64,000 nucleotides of DNA. Origin: Muscardinus avellanarius (lineage: Eukaryota; Chordata; Mammalia; Rodentia; Gliridae). The DNA lies in NCBI GenBank assembly GCA_963383645.1, contig OY726566.1, positions 96,377,321-96,441,320 of the forward strand, in the 5' to 3' direction. Every line of letters starts with the position of its first letter. Position 1 is the first letter of the stretch. Below the pieces are notes generated by a model, which saw only the letters and a list, made by a program, of their open reading frames with translations, was not told the DNA's origin and ran no database searches. This document shows, piece after piece, positions 55,491 through 64,000 of this stretch. The position numbers were made by a program, and so were the translations under genes.

Positions 55491-56391
55491 AATTTATCTA
55501 AAATTAAAAATGATAATCTCACATAACAGTTTCATTTGTCTGATACCAAGCTTTTGATGACTTAAAGATAACATTTCAATATTTCTTTTTGCTTTCTTTC
55601 TTACCAGAGAATATTTTTTTTCTATTTTTTAGGTGAAACTATCATATATTTATATATTTATTTTTCAGAAAAAATCTATCCTAATATGGAATATGGACTC
55701 TAGGTACCCAAAACGATCTTGAAAAAGAACAAAGCTAGAAGATATATATTTTCTGATTTCAAACCATATAAAGCTACAATAATTGAAACAGTGTAGTACT
55801 ATTCTAAAGGCAGATATATAAACCATTGGAGTTAAATAAAAGCCTAGAGCTAAATTATTCCCTATATTGTCAAGTTATTTTTGACAAGGTTTCCACGAAC
55901 ATTTGGTGGTGGAAATAAAAATCTTTTAACTAAATATTGTTAAAAAATATTAATTACATGGAAAAGAATAAAATTGGACTCTTACCTAATCCCATATACA
56001 AATATTAACTCAAAATAGATAATAGACCTAAATATAAATCTTAAGACTATAAACTTTTAGGAGAAAATCTGGGTCATTAAACCTCACAACATTGAAATTG
56101 GCAGTGATTTCTTGGTTATGATTTCAATGGCACAGGCAACAGAGGAGTATACAAACTCCCTAAAAAATAAAAATAAAAAAAATTGTATATCCAAAGACAA
56201 TGTAAACAGAGTTAAAAGTTACTAATAGAATGGGATAAAATATTTCCAAATGCTATATCTGAAGGTATATTAATATTCCAACTAGAAATCCTAAAAATTA
56301 ACAACAATAAAGGCAAACAATACCCTTTAGAGATAGGTAAAAGACTAACATAAATAATGAATCTCCACAGATAACCAATCTTAGTTGTCTG
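55491..56391 (+). mobile_element. Foreign block with older L1 in opposite orientation
   Basis: Positions 55491-55680 are unidentified AT-rich DNA. From about 55690 to 56385 the + strand carries decayed L1 ORF2 DNA: TTCTGATTTCAAACCATATAAAGCTACAATAATTG, TCAAGTTATTTTTGACAAGG, TATTAACTCAAAATAGATAATAGACC and GGGATAAAATATTTCC. It is older and opposite in direction to the L1 around it. Confidence 0.82.
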
Positions 56392-56392
56392 T

Positions 56393-57292
56393 TGGATGGA
56401 AAATCTTGTTTCTCTAGTTCTGGAGTGTGTTACCTATTTCTTCTTTGTAGTTAATCTCTTTGAGTATTTTCTCTAGTGCTGGTTTTGAAGACATAAATTC
56501 CTTCAGTTTCTGTTTGTCATGGAAGCTTCTTATTTCTCCATCTAATTTGATAGAAAGTTTTGCTGGGTAGGAAATTTTTGGCTGGAAGTTGTTTTCTTTC
56601 AGAATTGGGAATATGTTACTCCAAGCCCTTCTGGCTCTCATAACTTGGTTTGGGAAGTCCGGAGTGATTCTAATTGGTTTGCCTCTGAATGTCACTTGGC
56701 CCTTTGCTTTTGTTGCCTTTAAGATTCTCTGCTTGGCTTCCACATTGGTCATTTTGACAATTATGTGGCGTGGGGATCCTCTTCTCTGATCCTGTCTAAA
56801 GGGAGTTCTATAAGTTTCCTGGACCTTTGTATCGACCTCTTGCTCTATGTTTGGAAAATTTTCTGCTATTACTTCCTTGAAGAGATTGTTGATCCTTTTG
56901 GTTTCACTTTCTTTTCCCTCCTCTATTCCAATAATTCTTAGGTTAGCTCTCTTAAAATGGGCCCATATTTCTTCAATATCAGATTCCTGCTGTCGGATAT
57001 TTTTTTCTAGATTAGAAACTATGAGTTCATTTTTGGATTGCTCATCTTCTAAGAGCGAGATTCTGTTCTCCATGTGTTCTAATCGGTTGTTTGTGCTTTG
57101 AATTGAGGCCTTTACTTCATTAATTGCATCCTTTATCTCTTTTTGGCTCTGAGTTCTTTTCGAAGCACCTCTATTATTTCTACAGTTATTTTCCTGATTT
57201 GATCTTCTAGAAATCTCTGATTTTCAGTTTTATCGGGTTCTGATGTTGTGGGGTTGTGGGCATTCATTGCTCCAGTATTATTCCTCTTTCCC
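56393..57292 (-). pseudogene. L1 ORF1 of the chimeric element, frameshifted
   Basis: The start ATG (57292-57290) matches the start of the full-length copy, and an in-frame ATG also lies upstream at 57339. Compared with that copy, a net 4-base loss near 57150 breaks the frame after about 50 codons. Past the break the original frame is open from Met at 57073 to a TAA at 56414-56416. It keeps the coiled-coil part, RANLRIIGI, FRQDQRRGSPRHIIVKM, YPAKLSIKLDG and, unlike the full-length copy, Glu just after that motif. The DNA after the stop still matches the end of ORF1 (CCATCCAACAGACAACTAAG). Confidence 0.88.
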
Positions 57293-58064
57293 ATGATTTC
57301 GGATGTTTGTGCCTTCTCTGGGTTCTTCCCTTGGGTCACTATGACTTCCCTTAAGGTGTTCTGGATCTCGAGTCAGTAGTATCTCAGACCCCACTACTCC
57401 TTTACTGGGTTTTATCACAGAGTCTCCGACCCAGAGAGTCGATAGAGGCTGCTTTAGACTGTGGGGGGTGCCAGGTTGCATGTTCTCCTATGGTGTGATA
57501 TCTCGGCCACCGCCCCTCCCCCACTGGGTCAAGTCCCAGGGATTTCTCCTCTGTGGCCCGCAATTTGACTCACTGTTCTTGAGTACGCAGATGTAGCTGT
57601 ACTTGCCTCGCTGAATTCGCTGCTGCCGCCGCTGGTAACAATATGGCGCCGCTGCTACGCCCTCGGCTGTGGGGCTGGCGTTTTTCTTCTTGATTTTGAT
57701 TTCTACTCTGAATCCCTGCAGCGTGTGCTGAGCTCGGCCACTGGGAGCTGTAGATGCTCTCTGCGCGGAGAAATCTCACCTAGCTGTTCCGCAGTGGCTC
57801 ACCTCGGCTTGCTGTGGCCGTCTGGTGAATTTGCCGCTGCCGCCGGCAATATGGCGCTGCTGCCGCGTCCTTGGGCGCAAGGCCGGTGTATCTCCTCTGT
57901 GGCTCTGTTCTCAGTCTGCTTTCTCTCTGGAGCCTGGTGATTTTTTGTTTCACTGGTGATGGTGTTTTCTGGCTATGAAAGGCGCTGATTTTGTGGTAAT
58001 GGAGATTTGTTGTTAGCGGAGCTCTTAAGCCCCGCTTTTCTCGGTCGCCATCTTCCCGGAAGTC
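57293..58064 (-). promoter_or_regulatory. L1 5'UTR of chimeric element
   Basis: 772 bp. The YY1-type AAGATGGCGAC lies next to the 5' end. Two monomer-like blocks, each with GCCATATTG followed by a GGCGG-rich stretch, are about 208 bp apart (CAATATGGC on the + strand at 57639 and 57847). The GC-rich tandem array of the full-length copy is absent. Confidence 0.82.
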
Positions 58065-58076
58065 GATAATAATCTT
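58065..58076 (+). repeat. TSD of chimeric L1, right copy
   Basis: GATAATAATCTT, identical to 55306-55317. Confidence 0.85.
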
Positions 58077-59092
58077 AAAGCCTATTTAATATCTACACCA
58101 ATACTGTTTGTAAGTTCCTGGCATCAGGTGAATGTTGAAAATATCTAGATTATAGATTATATACCTCAACAATCATTTCTTCGAAGGCAGAAAAATGCAC
58201 TTAAAATCGTGTTTGTCAGATGAATATATACTGTGCTTACTTATAAATATTATGCACCAATTGAAATCAATAAGCTTCATTTACTTTCTGATCAATGACA
58301 ATACAGTGCCATTACAGTATCTCACTCTCAAGGCAGGAAAGAAATAACACTCAAGTTTCCTGCATCACCATCTGCTACTTCCATAATAGGTGGATTCTTG
58401 TTTCCAATGATACTCTGATATTTCTCTGTATTGCCACAGTGCATCAAAATTATTTGTCATGTTTTCTATAATAGCATTTTGTGCTTTATACATTTATAAT
58501 ATTGTTTAAGCAAACTTTTAAATAAAAATTTCCTGGTACCTTATATTTATTTATAATAATAGTGAACTTTATTGTTACATACTCATACATGCATTTAGCA
58601 TAATTTAGTCAATTTCATCCCACAGTGAAACAAGCTTTCAGCTGTCTCAGCACACATTAAGGGGTGTAGCCCTTCCCTAGATCTCTTAAAAGGCTAGCTA
58701 CGCTCTGATTGGTCCTCTCTCAGCTGTGGGAATCGGAGACCACAGCTCAGTGATTTTATCATTAGTGTTTGCTTAGCAAATAGTCTACCTTTTAGATTTA
58801 AATAGCTGAAAGAAATGGACAAAGACCACCCAGAACACCCTTTCATTTTTGATAATGTGTTCAAATAGCAGCAGAAATTAAAAGTCTAAAAGAAGTGCAT
58901 ACACTGATTACATTGTTAAAACAAAATATAAAGAAATATGAACAGAAATTCAAACTCGTGTGAATCTCTTTTGATTTCTAAACCTCCTTCTTGTTCTAAA
59001 ATATTATTGTCTGATAATGTATATTCTTTCTTCTTCTAAAAGTTTATTGTCTGATTACCTATCTTCTTTCTTCTTCTAAAATTTTATTGTAA
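58077..59092. other. Mostly unannotated; short L1 3' end
   Basis: Positions 58560-58625 (TTTATTGTTACATACTCATACATGCATTTAGCATAATTTAGTC) look like an L1 3' end in - orientation. The rest is unrecognised. A near-duplicate TTTATTGTCTGATTA.CTAT.TTCTTTCTTCTTCTAAAA occurs twice near 58990-59090. Confidence 0.45.
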
Positions 59093-59228
59093 GCCCAGGC
59101 ATGGTGGCACACGCTTATAATCCCACCATTCGAGAGGCGGAGACCACAGGATCTCAGTTTGCGGACAGTCTCAGCTACTTAGCAAGACCCTTCACAACTC
59201 AGTGAGACCCCCATTTCAAAAAATAAAA

Positions 59229-59335
59229 AGAGCGGGGCGTGGTAGCACACGCTTGTAATCCCCGCACTTGGGAGGCAGAGACAGGAAGATCATGTAGGTT
59301 TGAAGGCTTAAGAGACCCCGTTTCCAAATTAAAAA

Positions 59336-59393
<58 letters not shown>

Positions 59394-59450
59394 GTCTGGG
59401 AGTGTAGCCTGGAGTAGAAGGGTTTCCAGGAATTTCAATACCACCAAATA
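59229..59450 (+). mobile_element. Nested B1-dID SINE, type II (inner)
   Basis: GAGCGGGGCGTGGTAGCACACGCTTGTAATCCCCGC; the middle lacks the palindrome (GGTTTGAAGGCTTAAGAGACC); the linker is expanded to (TA)n; right arm GGGTCTGGGAGTGTAGCCTGGAG...TTTCCAGGAATTTCAATACCACC. Confidence 0.9.
59344..59391 (+). repeat. (TA)n within a SINE linker
   Basis: About 24 TA units replace the usual ATAAAAATATAAAAATA linker of a type II SINE. Confidence 0.96.
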
Positions 59451-59817
59451 AATAAATAAAAATAAAGAAAACAGAAAAAGAAAAAAATAGGGCTGGGAGT
59501 ATAGCTCAGAGGTAGAATGCACCTGGGTTCCATCCCCAGTACTGCAATAAATAAATAAATAAATTAATTAATTAATTTTATTGTATAGTAGTTACATATC
59601 TTCTCTCTCTAGCTCCCAGTTGTTTCCAATTACAGATTCATTCTTATTTTTCTTATTCATTAGGGCACTTTTTTAGTGGTTCCATTTTTGCGACGTGGTA
59701 GGAGGTAGTGGAATAATACAGTCCTAGGACTCAGACAGGCTTGAATCTAAATGATGGTCCTAGTATTTGCAGACTGTGTGATCACTGTCATCTGCAAAAC
59801 TGGAAACATGAATAATT

Positions 59818-60005
59818 TTTTTTGGTGGTACTGGGGTTCCTGGAAGCCCTTCTACCTCCAGGATACACTCCCAGACCCATGTTTACATTTTTATTTGGAA
59901 ACAGGGTCTCCTAAGCCAGCGCACGCGGCTGGCTTTGAACCTGCGCGATCCTCCTGTCTCTGCCTCCCAAGCGCGGGGATTACAAGCGTGCGCCACCACA
60001 CCCGA
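59818..60005 (-). mobile_element. B1-dID SINE, type II, with TSD
   Basis: GGTACTGGGGTTCCTGGAAGCCC, palindrome region AAGCCAGC-GCACGCG-GCTGGCTT, left arm GCGTGCGCCACCACACCCG. CpG-rich. The short TSD GAATAATT is at 59810-59817 and 60012-60019. Confidence 0.91.
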
Positions 60006-60019
60006 CAACAAGAATAATT

Positions 60020-60417
60020 ATAATAGGGGTTATTATAAGAAGTAAAATTATATGCGAAATTTTCTAGCGTTGAGGCTACTCATATTGACAAATGCATTGT
60101 AACCTGTCACGTCAGCAATGCACCCACGGACGTGTTCCTCACGTATTCGCCAGGCACGCTGCCCAAGTGTGAAGACAGTCAGTCCCATTTGTTTTATTTA
60201 ACTCTCCACTTTTATTTAAATTCATTTCAGAATTTTTTTTAAAAAATTGTAATTAGTATTCTAACAATTCAAAAAAATCCATTATTGCCAGTATTTAGAC
60301 TTTTGCATGCCACTGATGTGACAGCTTACATGATGGCATATTTGTGTCTGTGTGTTACAATGTATAACCGCAATGCACCAGGAAAAGTATATTTAAAAAA
60401 GAAAAGGTAGGTGATCA
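60020..60417. other. Unannotated sequence
   Basis: A CpG-bearing patch (GTCACGTCAGCAATGCACCCACGGACGTG, 60107-60135) includes a CRE-like CACGTCA. Otherwise nothing is recognised. Confidence 0.4.
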
Positions 60418-60555
60418 AGATGATAATGATGATGATGATGATGATGTTGATTTCTGTTTGAGAGAAAAGAAACCTAAGGTTCATGGAATTTAAGCGACAT
60501 GCCTGTAGTCATACAGATAATGATGTAGAGCAGAGATTAGCGCCCACAAGTTTGT
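60418..60555 (+). mobile_element. (GAT)n followed by MIR-like fragment
   Basis: (GAT)n at 60418-60446, then GAGAAAAGAAACCTAAGGTTCATGGAATTTAAGCGACATGCCTGTAGTCATACAGATAATGATG.AGAGCAGAG, which follows the second half of MIR. Confidence 0.6.
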
Positions 60556-60576
60556 AAAGAAAGTATTGAGCCATGG

Positions 60577-60768
60577 AAGCTAAGGGTGGTGGCACCTGCT
60601 TGTAGTCCTGATCTGTGGGGAGCTGAAACAGAAGGACTGCAGGTGTGAAACCAATCCAGTCACTTAGCAAGACCCTGTTTCAAAATAAACAATAAAAAGG
60701 ACAGGAGATGTGGCTTCGTTGTAAATCAGCTCTGGGTTCAATGCCCAGTCCTGAAAAAGAAAAAAAAG
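60577..60768 (+). mobile_element. B1-dID SINE
   Basis: AGCTAAGGGTGGTGGCACCTGCTTGTAGTCC, linker AACAATAAAAAGG, right arm ACAGGAGATGTGGCTTCG...GGGTTCAATGCCCAGTCC, A-rich tail. Confidence 0.86.
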
Positions 60769-61529
60769 TCTATGTGAGATTCTTCTCTGTAATGTACAGA
60801 GACACAAGTAGCAAAGGAACTAAAGGCGGAAAGAAATGTTCTTCGCTTCCAGAACTTAGTCATAAACTAATTGCAAACCGCCAGATGGACGGTTATTCCA
60901 CATATTCTTGCCATATTAAGCTGCCGAGCCCTCTGAAGGTCATCTTCAGCATTTAGTATGCTTTGATTATGTTGTTTCATCAATGATGGAACCATTATTG
61001 CTTTAATGACATCCTATGGTGCCCTGCCAGAAGTCAAAGCTTTTACAGAAATGTAAGCAGCAGAAGCCGTGGGAGGCTGATGGAAGGATGCTTCCGCTCA
61101 GGGAAGGGGAGGCGTCCGATGCAGTCTACACAGCGACTACCAGGAAGGAATGCCTCCCTTCAAATCTCATGCTTGCTCCTAAGTGGAACGTGTTCCATTT
61201 TTACACATGGCATTAGTATACTATAACTTAGCAAATATTACAACTGAAAATTCCGGGAATAGGCTAGTAAAGAGCTATGCTACTATGATGTTAATGTACC
61301 TTGTTCTACTTGGTTACTCCTGGTTCCCTAGAATACCTTGTCTTAACTAGCAATCTCTGGGGGTAGTTCAGCACTATGCTGCTGCCTAGTAATTTCTTAT
61401 ATTACTGGATAAAATACGGTTATCCAAAGAGGTTATCCACAGAGAAAGAGTATGTAACCCAAAAGTAAGATGGTGGTTTTAGTCATAGATTAATATCACC
61501 CTGGATGAAGGACAGGCTGTTCAACGTCT
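60769..61529. other. Unannotated sequence
   Basis: No recognised repeat or gene. Confidence 0.4.
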
Positions 61530-61743
61530 TTATTTATTTATTTTTCAGTACTGGGGTTGGAACTCAGGGTTGTTCTACCTCTGAGCTACACTCCTATTCC
61601 TATTTTATATTCTTTGTTTTAAAACAGGGTCTCACTGAGTTGCAGAGGGCCTCACTAAGTAGCTGAGGCTGGCCGCGAACTGTGATCCTCCTGTCTCAGC
61701 CTCCCGAATGCTGGGATTATGAGAGTGGGCCACCAGGCCTGGC
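61530..61743 (-). mobile_element. B1-dID SINE
   Basis: (TTTA)n tail, CAGTACTGGGGTTGGAACTCAGGG, linker TTTTATATTCTTTGTTTTAAAACAGG, left arm ending AGAGTGGGCCACCAGGCCTGGC. Confidence 0.9.
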
Positions 61744-61841
61744 TTGCTTCAATTTTCTTCTCCATACAAAGGAGATGATAGCACCTATAGAGCCTGTTCC
61801 ATGTATTTTTCTATAGCTTTTCATATTCAGCAAGATAATAT

Positions 61842-62025
61842 ATAATGTCCGTGATGTACATTCACAAACAAACCAATCATTAAACCAAGCATGAGAAGGA
61901 GGGAGGAAGGAGGGAATGGGATGGGAAATGGGGAAGAACTAATTGGGTGATGTGCGCATGTGTGCCTCTACCATCTTGTACTTCATTAAGATGTATGACT
62001 ATAGTGCACCAATAAAAAATTTAAA
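61842..62025 (+). mobile_element. 5'-truncated L1 (3'UTR only) with TSD
   Basis: AACCAAGCATGAGAAGGAGGGAGGAAGGAGGG, GTACTTCATTAAGATGTATGACTATAGTGCACCAATAAAAAAT, then the tail. The TSD AAGATAATAT is at 61832-61841 and 62026-62035. This is a short L1 tail insertion. Confidence 0.85.
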
Positions 62026-62135
62026 AAGATAATATGTGAGAACTCAGAGTACGCTTTGATTTATTAGTTTTTATTGAAAAACACAATGCAAGGAAGAGTA
62101 GGAAGTAGGAAAACAGAGTAGGGGCCGAGTGGTAA

Positions 62136-62139
<4 letters not shown>

Positions 62140-62195
<56 letters not shown>
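62140..62195 (+). repeat. (CATA)n/(TA)n repeat
   Basis: CATACATACATA followed by about 20 TA units. Confidence 0.95.
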
Positions 62196-62196
<1 letters not shown>

Positions 62197-62707
62197 TTAT
62201 ATTTATAATGATAACTGTTATTATTGTTATTTAGTGCCAGTTATGAGGAATTACTCATACACTCTCTTACAGTGAGATACTTTACAGGTAACTATAAAGT
62301 ATCAAATACGTTAATTTCAGATGCCCATTTTAAAATATAAATGTTACATATTATTCTCTAAAAGAATTTACCAAATACTTCCTTAAAAGTAGAATATAAG
62401 GCTGTGCTTTATTAAAATGAATAGAAACAAAATGTAAGTGTTGAATAGGTTATTTAGTAGCAGTTTGTTTCTATCAGAGTTTATTAAAATTAACACTTAA
62501 CACTTCATGAAAGAGATATCTATATCTCAATTCCAAAATGTCCGTGGATTTACACAATAAATACACAAAAGTACTGCTTTTAAACAAATAGTTATGTGAG
62601 CTATAAAAAAATCTCCAGAATAATGACTGGCATAGAGAAATTATTTTTGTTCGAATAAGTTGGATGATAAATGGCAAAAATAAATTATTAAAACTGGGGG
62701 AGGAGGA
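62196..62707. other. Unannotated AT-rich sequence
   Basis: No recognised repeat or gene. Confidence 0.4.
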
Positions 62708-62894
62708 GTCCAGGTGCAGTGGCACATGCCTGTAATCCCAATACTTGGGAGGCTGAGACAGGAGGATCACAGGTTCAAGGACAGCTTCAGCAAGTAGTGA
62801 GACTCTCACAACCTAGCAGAACCTAGTTTCCAAATAAGAAATAAAATTGGGCTGAAGGTATAGCTTGAAGGAAAAATGCCTTCAAGTTCTATCC

Positions 62895-62902
<8 letters not shown>
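62708..62902 (+). mobile_element. B1-dID SINE
   Basis: GTCCAGGTGCAGTGGCACATGCCTGTAATCCC, GGATCACAGGTTCAAGGACAGC, right arm GGGCTGAAGGTATAGCTTGAAGG...AAGTTCTATCCCTAGTAAC, with (CA)n in the tail position. Confidence 0.89.
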
Positions 62903-62932
<30 letters not shown>

Positions 62933-62945
62933 ACACACACACACA
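62901..62945 (+). repeat. (CA)n microsatellite in SINE tail
   Basis: About 22 CA units with one CAGA interruption, continuing from the SINE end CCCTAGTAACACAC. Confidence 0.94.
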
Positions 62946-63068
62946 GAGTAGGGGGAGGGAAGGGCACCTGGTGGGTGTCAGGGAAGGTTCACGGAGTGCA
63001 GTGTGTGTATATGTCTCTGTTACTCTGAACTTCATTATGATGCATGATTACAGTGTTCCAATTAAAAA
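62946..63068 (+). mobile_element. L1 3'-end fragment
   Basis: GAGTAGGGGGAGGGAAGGGCACC..GTGTGTATATGTCTCTGTTACTCTGAACTTCATTATGATGCATGATTACAGTG(T)TCCAATTAAAAA matches the last 120 bp of the L1 3'UTR. Confidence 0.72.
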
Positions 63069-63174
63069 CAAGACAGAAATTCTATTAAATCAATTTTATT
63101 TGATTCCTCTAGCATCATTCTTTCAAATAAACTCTTCATTGGCTCCCAATGATCTAGAGGATTCTCTCTATGCA

Positions 63175-63177
<3 letters not shown>

Positions 63178-63219
<42 letters not shown>

Positions 63220-63300
63220 AAATATACATATTATATATATACACACATATTATATATTTACACATTGTATACATACACACATAGATATATATGCTGTATT
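63178..63300 (+). repeat. (TA)n and TACA-rich repeat
   Basis: About 18 TA units to about 63215, then TATACACA/TATATT mixtures. Confidence 0.92.
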
Positions 63301-63415
63301 GTATAATGATCTTATTGCATAAAGATAATTATGTTCTATAATAATCTGTACTTTCCTTGGGTCAAACTATCTCCTATTTATACATCTTTCTATAACAAAG
63401 CCAGGACAAGCATGC

Positions 63416-63482
63416 ACATGCACACACACACACACATGCACACACACACACATGCACACACACACACACACACATACACACC
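63416..63482 (+). repeat. (CA)n repeat with TGCA interruptions
   Basis: CACACA runs broken by regularly spaced ATGCA. No SINE on its 5' side. Confidence 0.93.
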
Positions 63483-63522
63483 TCTTTTAATGGCTTGATG
63501 ACCATATAATATTTCATTGTAG

Positions 63523-63533
63523 GAGTATTCCAA
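63523..63533 (+). repeat. Target-site repeat, copy 1 of 3
   Basis: GAGTATTCCAA, repeated at 63736-63746. The first ten bases also recur at 63967-63976. Confidence 0.92.
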
Positions 63534-63735
63534 TGCCAGGCATGGTGGCACATACCTGTATTCCCAGTAGTTAGGAGGCTGAGATAGGAGGATCACAGGT
63601 TCCAGGACAGACTCAGGCAGTAACAAGACTCTCGGCAACCTAGAGAGACCCTGTTTCAAAATTAAAAAAAAAAATAGGGCTGGGGGTGTAGCTCAGAAGT
63701 AGAATGTTCCTGGGTTCAATTCCCAGCACCAAAAA
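63534..63735 (+). mobile_element. B1-dID SINE (first of a tandem pair)
   Basis: TGCCAGGCATGGTGGCACATACC, linker AAAAAAAAAAATAGGG, right arm GGCTGGGGGTGTAGCTCAGAAGTAGAATG..GGGTTCAATTCCCAGCACC, tail. Exact 11-bp repeats flank it. Confidence 0.93.
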
Positions 63736-63747
63736 GAGTATTCCAAA

Positions 63748-63966
63748 GCCGGGCGTGGTGGCGCACGCTTGTAATCCCAGCATTTGGGAGGCTGAGACCG
63801 GAGGATCATGGTTCGCGGACAGCCTCAGCTACTTAGTGAGGCCCTCTGCAACTCAGTGAGACCTGGTTTCAAAATAAAGAATAAAAAATAGGGCAGGGGG
63901 TGTAGCTCAGAGGTTGAATGCCCCTGGGTTCCAACCCCAGACCCGCCAGAAAAAAAAAAAAAAAAA
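63748..63966 (+). mobile_element. B1-dID SINE, type I (second of a tandem pair)
   Basis: Near-consensus and CpG-rich: GCCGGGCGTGGTGGCGCACGCTTG, GAGACCGGAGGATCATGGTTCGCGGACAGCC, right arm GGGCAGGGGGTGTAGCTCAGAGG..GGGTTCCAACCCCAGACCCGCC, poly(A). It is younger than its neighbour and uses the neighbour's right TSD as its own left TSD. Confidence 0.94.
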
Positions 63967-64000
63967 GAGTATTCCATAATATGTTTAACTAATACTATGT

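Larger units (their letters stand above)
55318..58064 (-). mobile_element. Chimeric L1 lacking ORF2
   Basis: In element order the parts are 5'UTR (58064-57293), ORF1 (57292-about 56392), a foreign block (about 56391-55490), then L1 3'UTR and A-tail (about 55490-55318). The first bases GACTTCCGGGAAGATGGCGAC and the 3' end TGCACCAATAAAAAA match the full-length L1 at both ends. One 12-bp TSD pair brackets the whole unit. ORF2 is missing. Confidence 0.85.
59093..59570 (+). mobile_element. B1-dID SINE split by a nested SINE
   Basis: Left arm at 59093-59228 (GCCCAGGCATGGTGGCACACGC...GACCCCCATTTCAAAAAATAAAAAG). The right arm resumes at 59489-59546 (GGGCTGGGAGTATAGCTCAGAGG..GGGTTCCATCCCCAG) with an (AAAT)n tail. 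A second SINE occupies the linker. Confidence 0.88.

Overview
This is mammalian nuclear DNA, almost certainly from a squirrel-related rodent (squirrel, marmot or ground squirrel). The diagnostic element is a dimeric SINE present in more than 30 copies. Its left arm is B1/7SL-like (GCCGGGCGTGGTGGCGCACGC...), an A-rich linker follows, and its right arm is ID/tRNA-Ala-like (GGGTGTAGCTCAGAGG...GGGTTC.A.CCC). This B1-dID architecture is known from Sciuridae, Gliridae and Aplodontidae. No gene with a recognisable product is present. The window is AT-rich intergenic or intronic sequence dominated by retroelements and simple repeats. Nearly all open frames are chance or lie inside repeats.

Layout. 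0-15 kb: L1 3'-end fragments, one MaLR (ERVL-type) solo LTR at 3.15-3.48 kb, scattered SINEs, TG, T/C-rich and poly(A) tracts. 15.24-21.67 kb: one full-length L1 (+) with 16-bp target-site duplications (TSDs), a 1.36-kb CpG-rich 5'UTR, ORF1, ORF2 and 3'UTR. It is inactivated by nonsense and frameshift changes. 22.5-24.6 kb: a 5'-truncated L1 (-) with TSDs, carrying a SINE insertion. 26.2-28.6 kb: purine-rich tracts and a 0.55-kb GGTGAT-type repeat almost free of C on the + strand. 29-44 kb: ancient L2, MIR and L1M remnants, a canonical ID monomer and a second MaLR fragment. 44-54 kb: dense SINEs, plus two exon-like segments on the - strand (47.47-47.84 and 48.86-48.94 kb) that I cannot name. 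55.31-58.08 kb: an L1 (-) with 5'UTR, ORF1 and 3'UTR but no ORF2. In place of ORF2 is about 0.9 kb of unrelated DNA containing an older L1 in the opposite orientation, and one 12-bp TSD pair flanks the whole unit. 59-64 kb: nested and tandem SINEs, MIR, short L1 tails, and TA and CA repeats.

The observations most worth a second look are the ORF2-less chimeric L1; a GC-rich tandem array in the 5'UTR of the full-length L1 that the second L1 copy lacks; two SINEs inserted at one target site, leaving three copies of GAGTATTCCA; nested insertions into the A-rich SINE linker; a SINE subtype with a palindrome next to its B box, kept in one copy by a paired change; and the unidentified exon-like frame at 47.5-47.8 kb. 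I found no CRISPR array, operon or other prokaryotic feature. Family names come from recalled consensus sequences, not from a search, and boundaries of old repeats are approximate by tens of bases.
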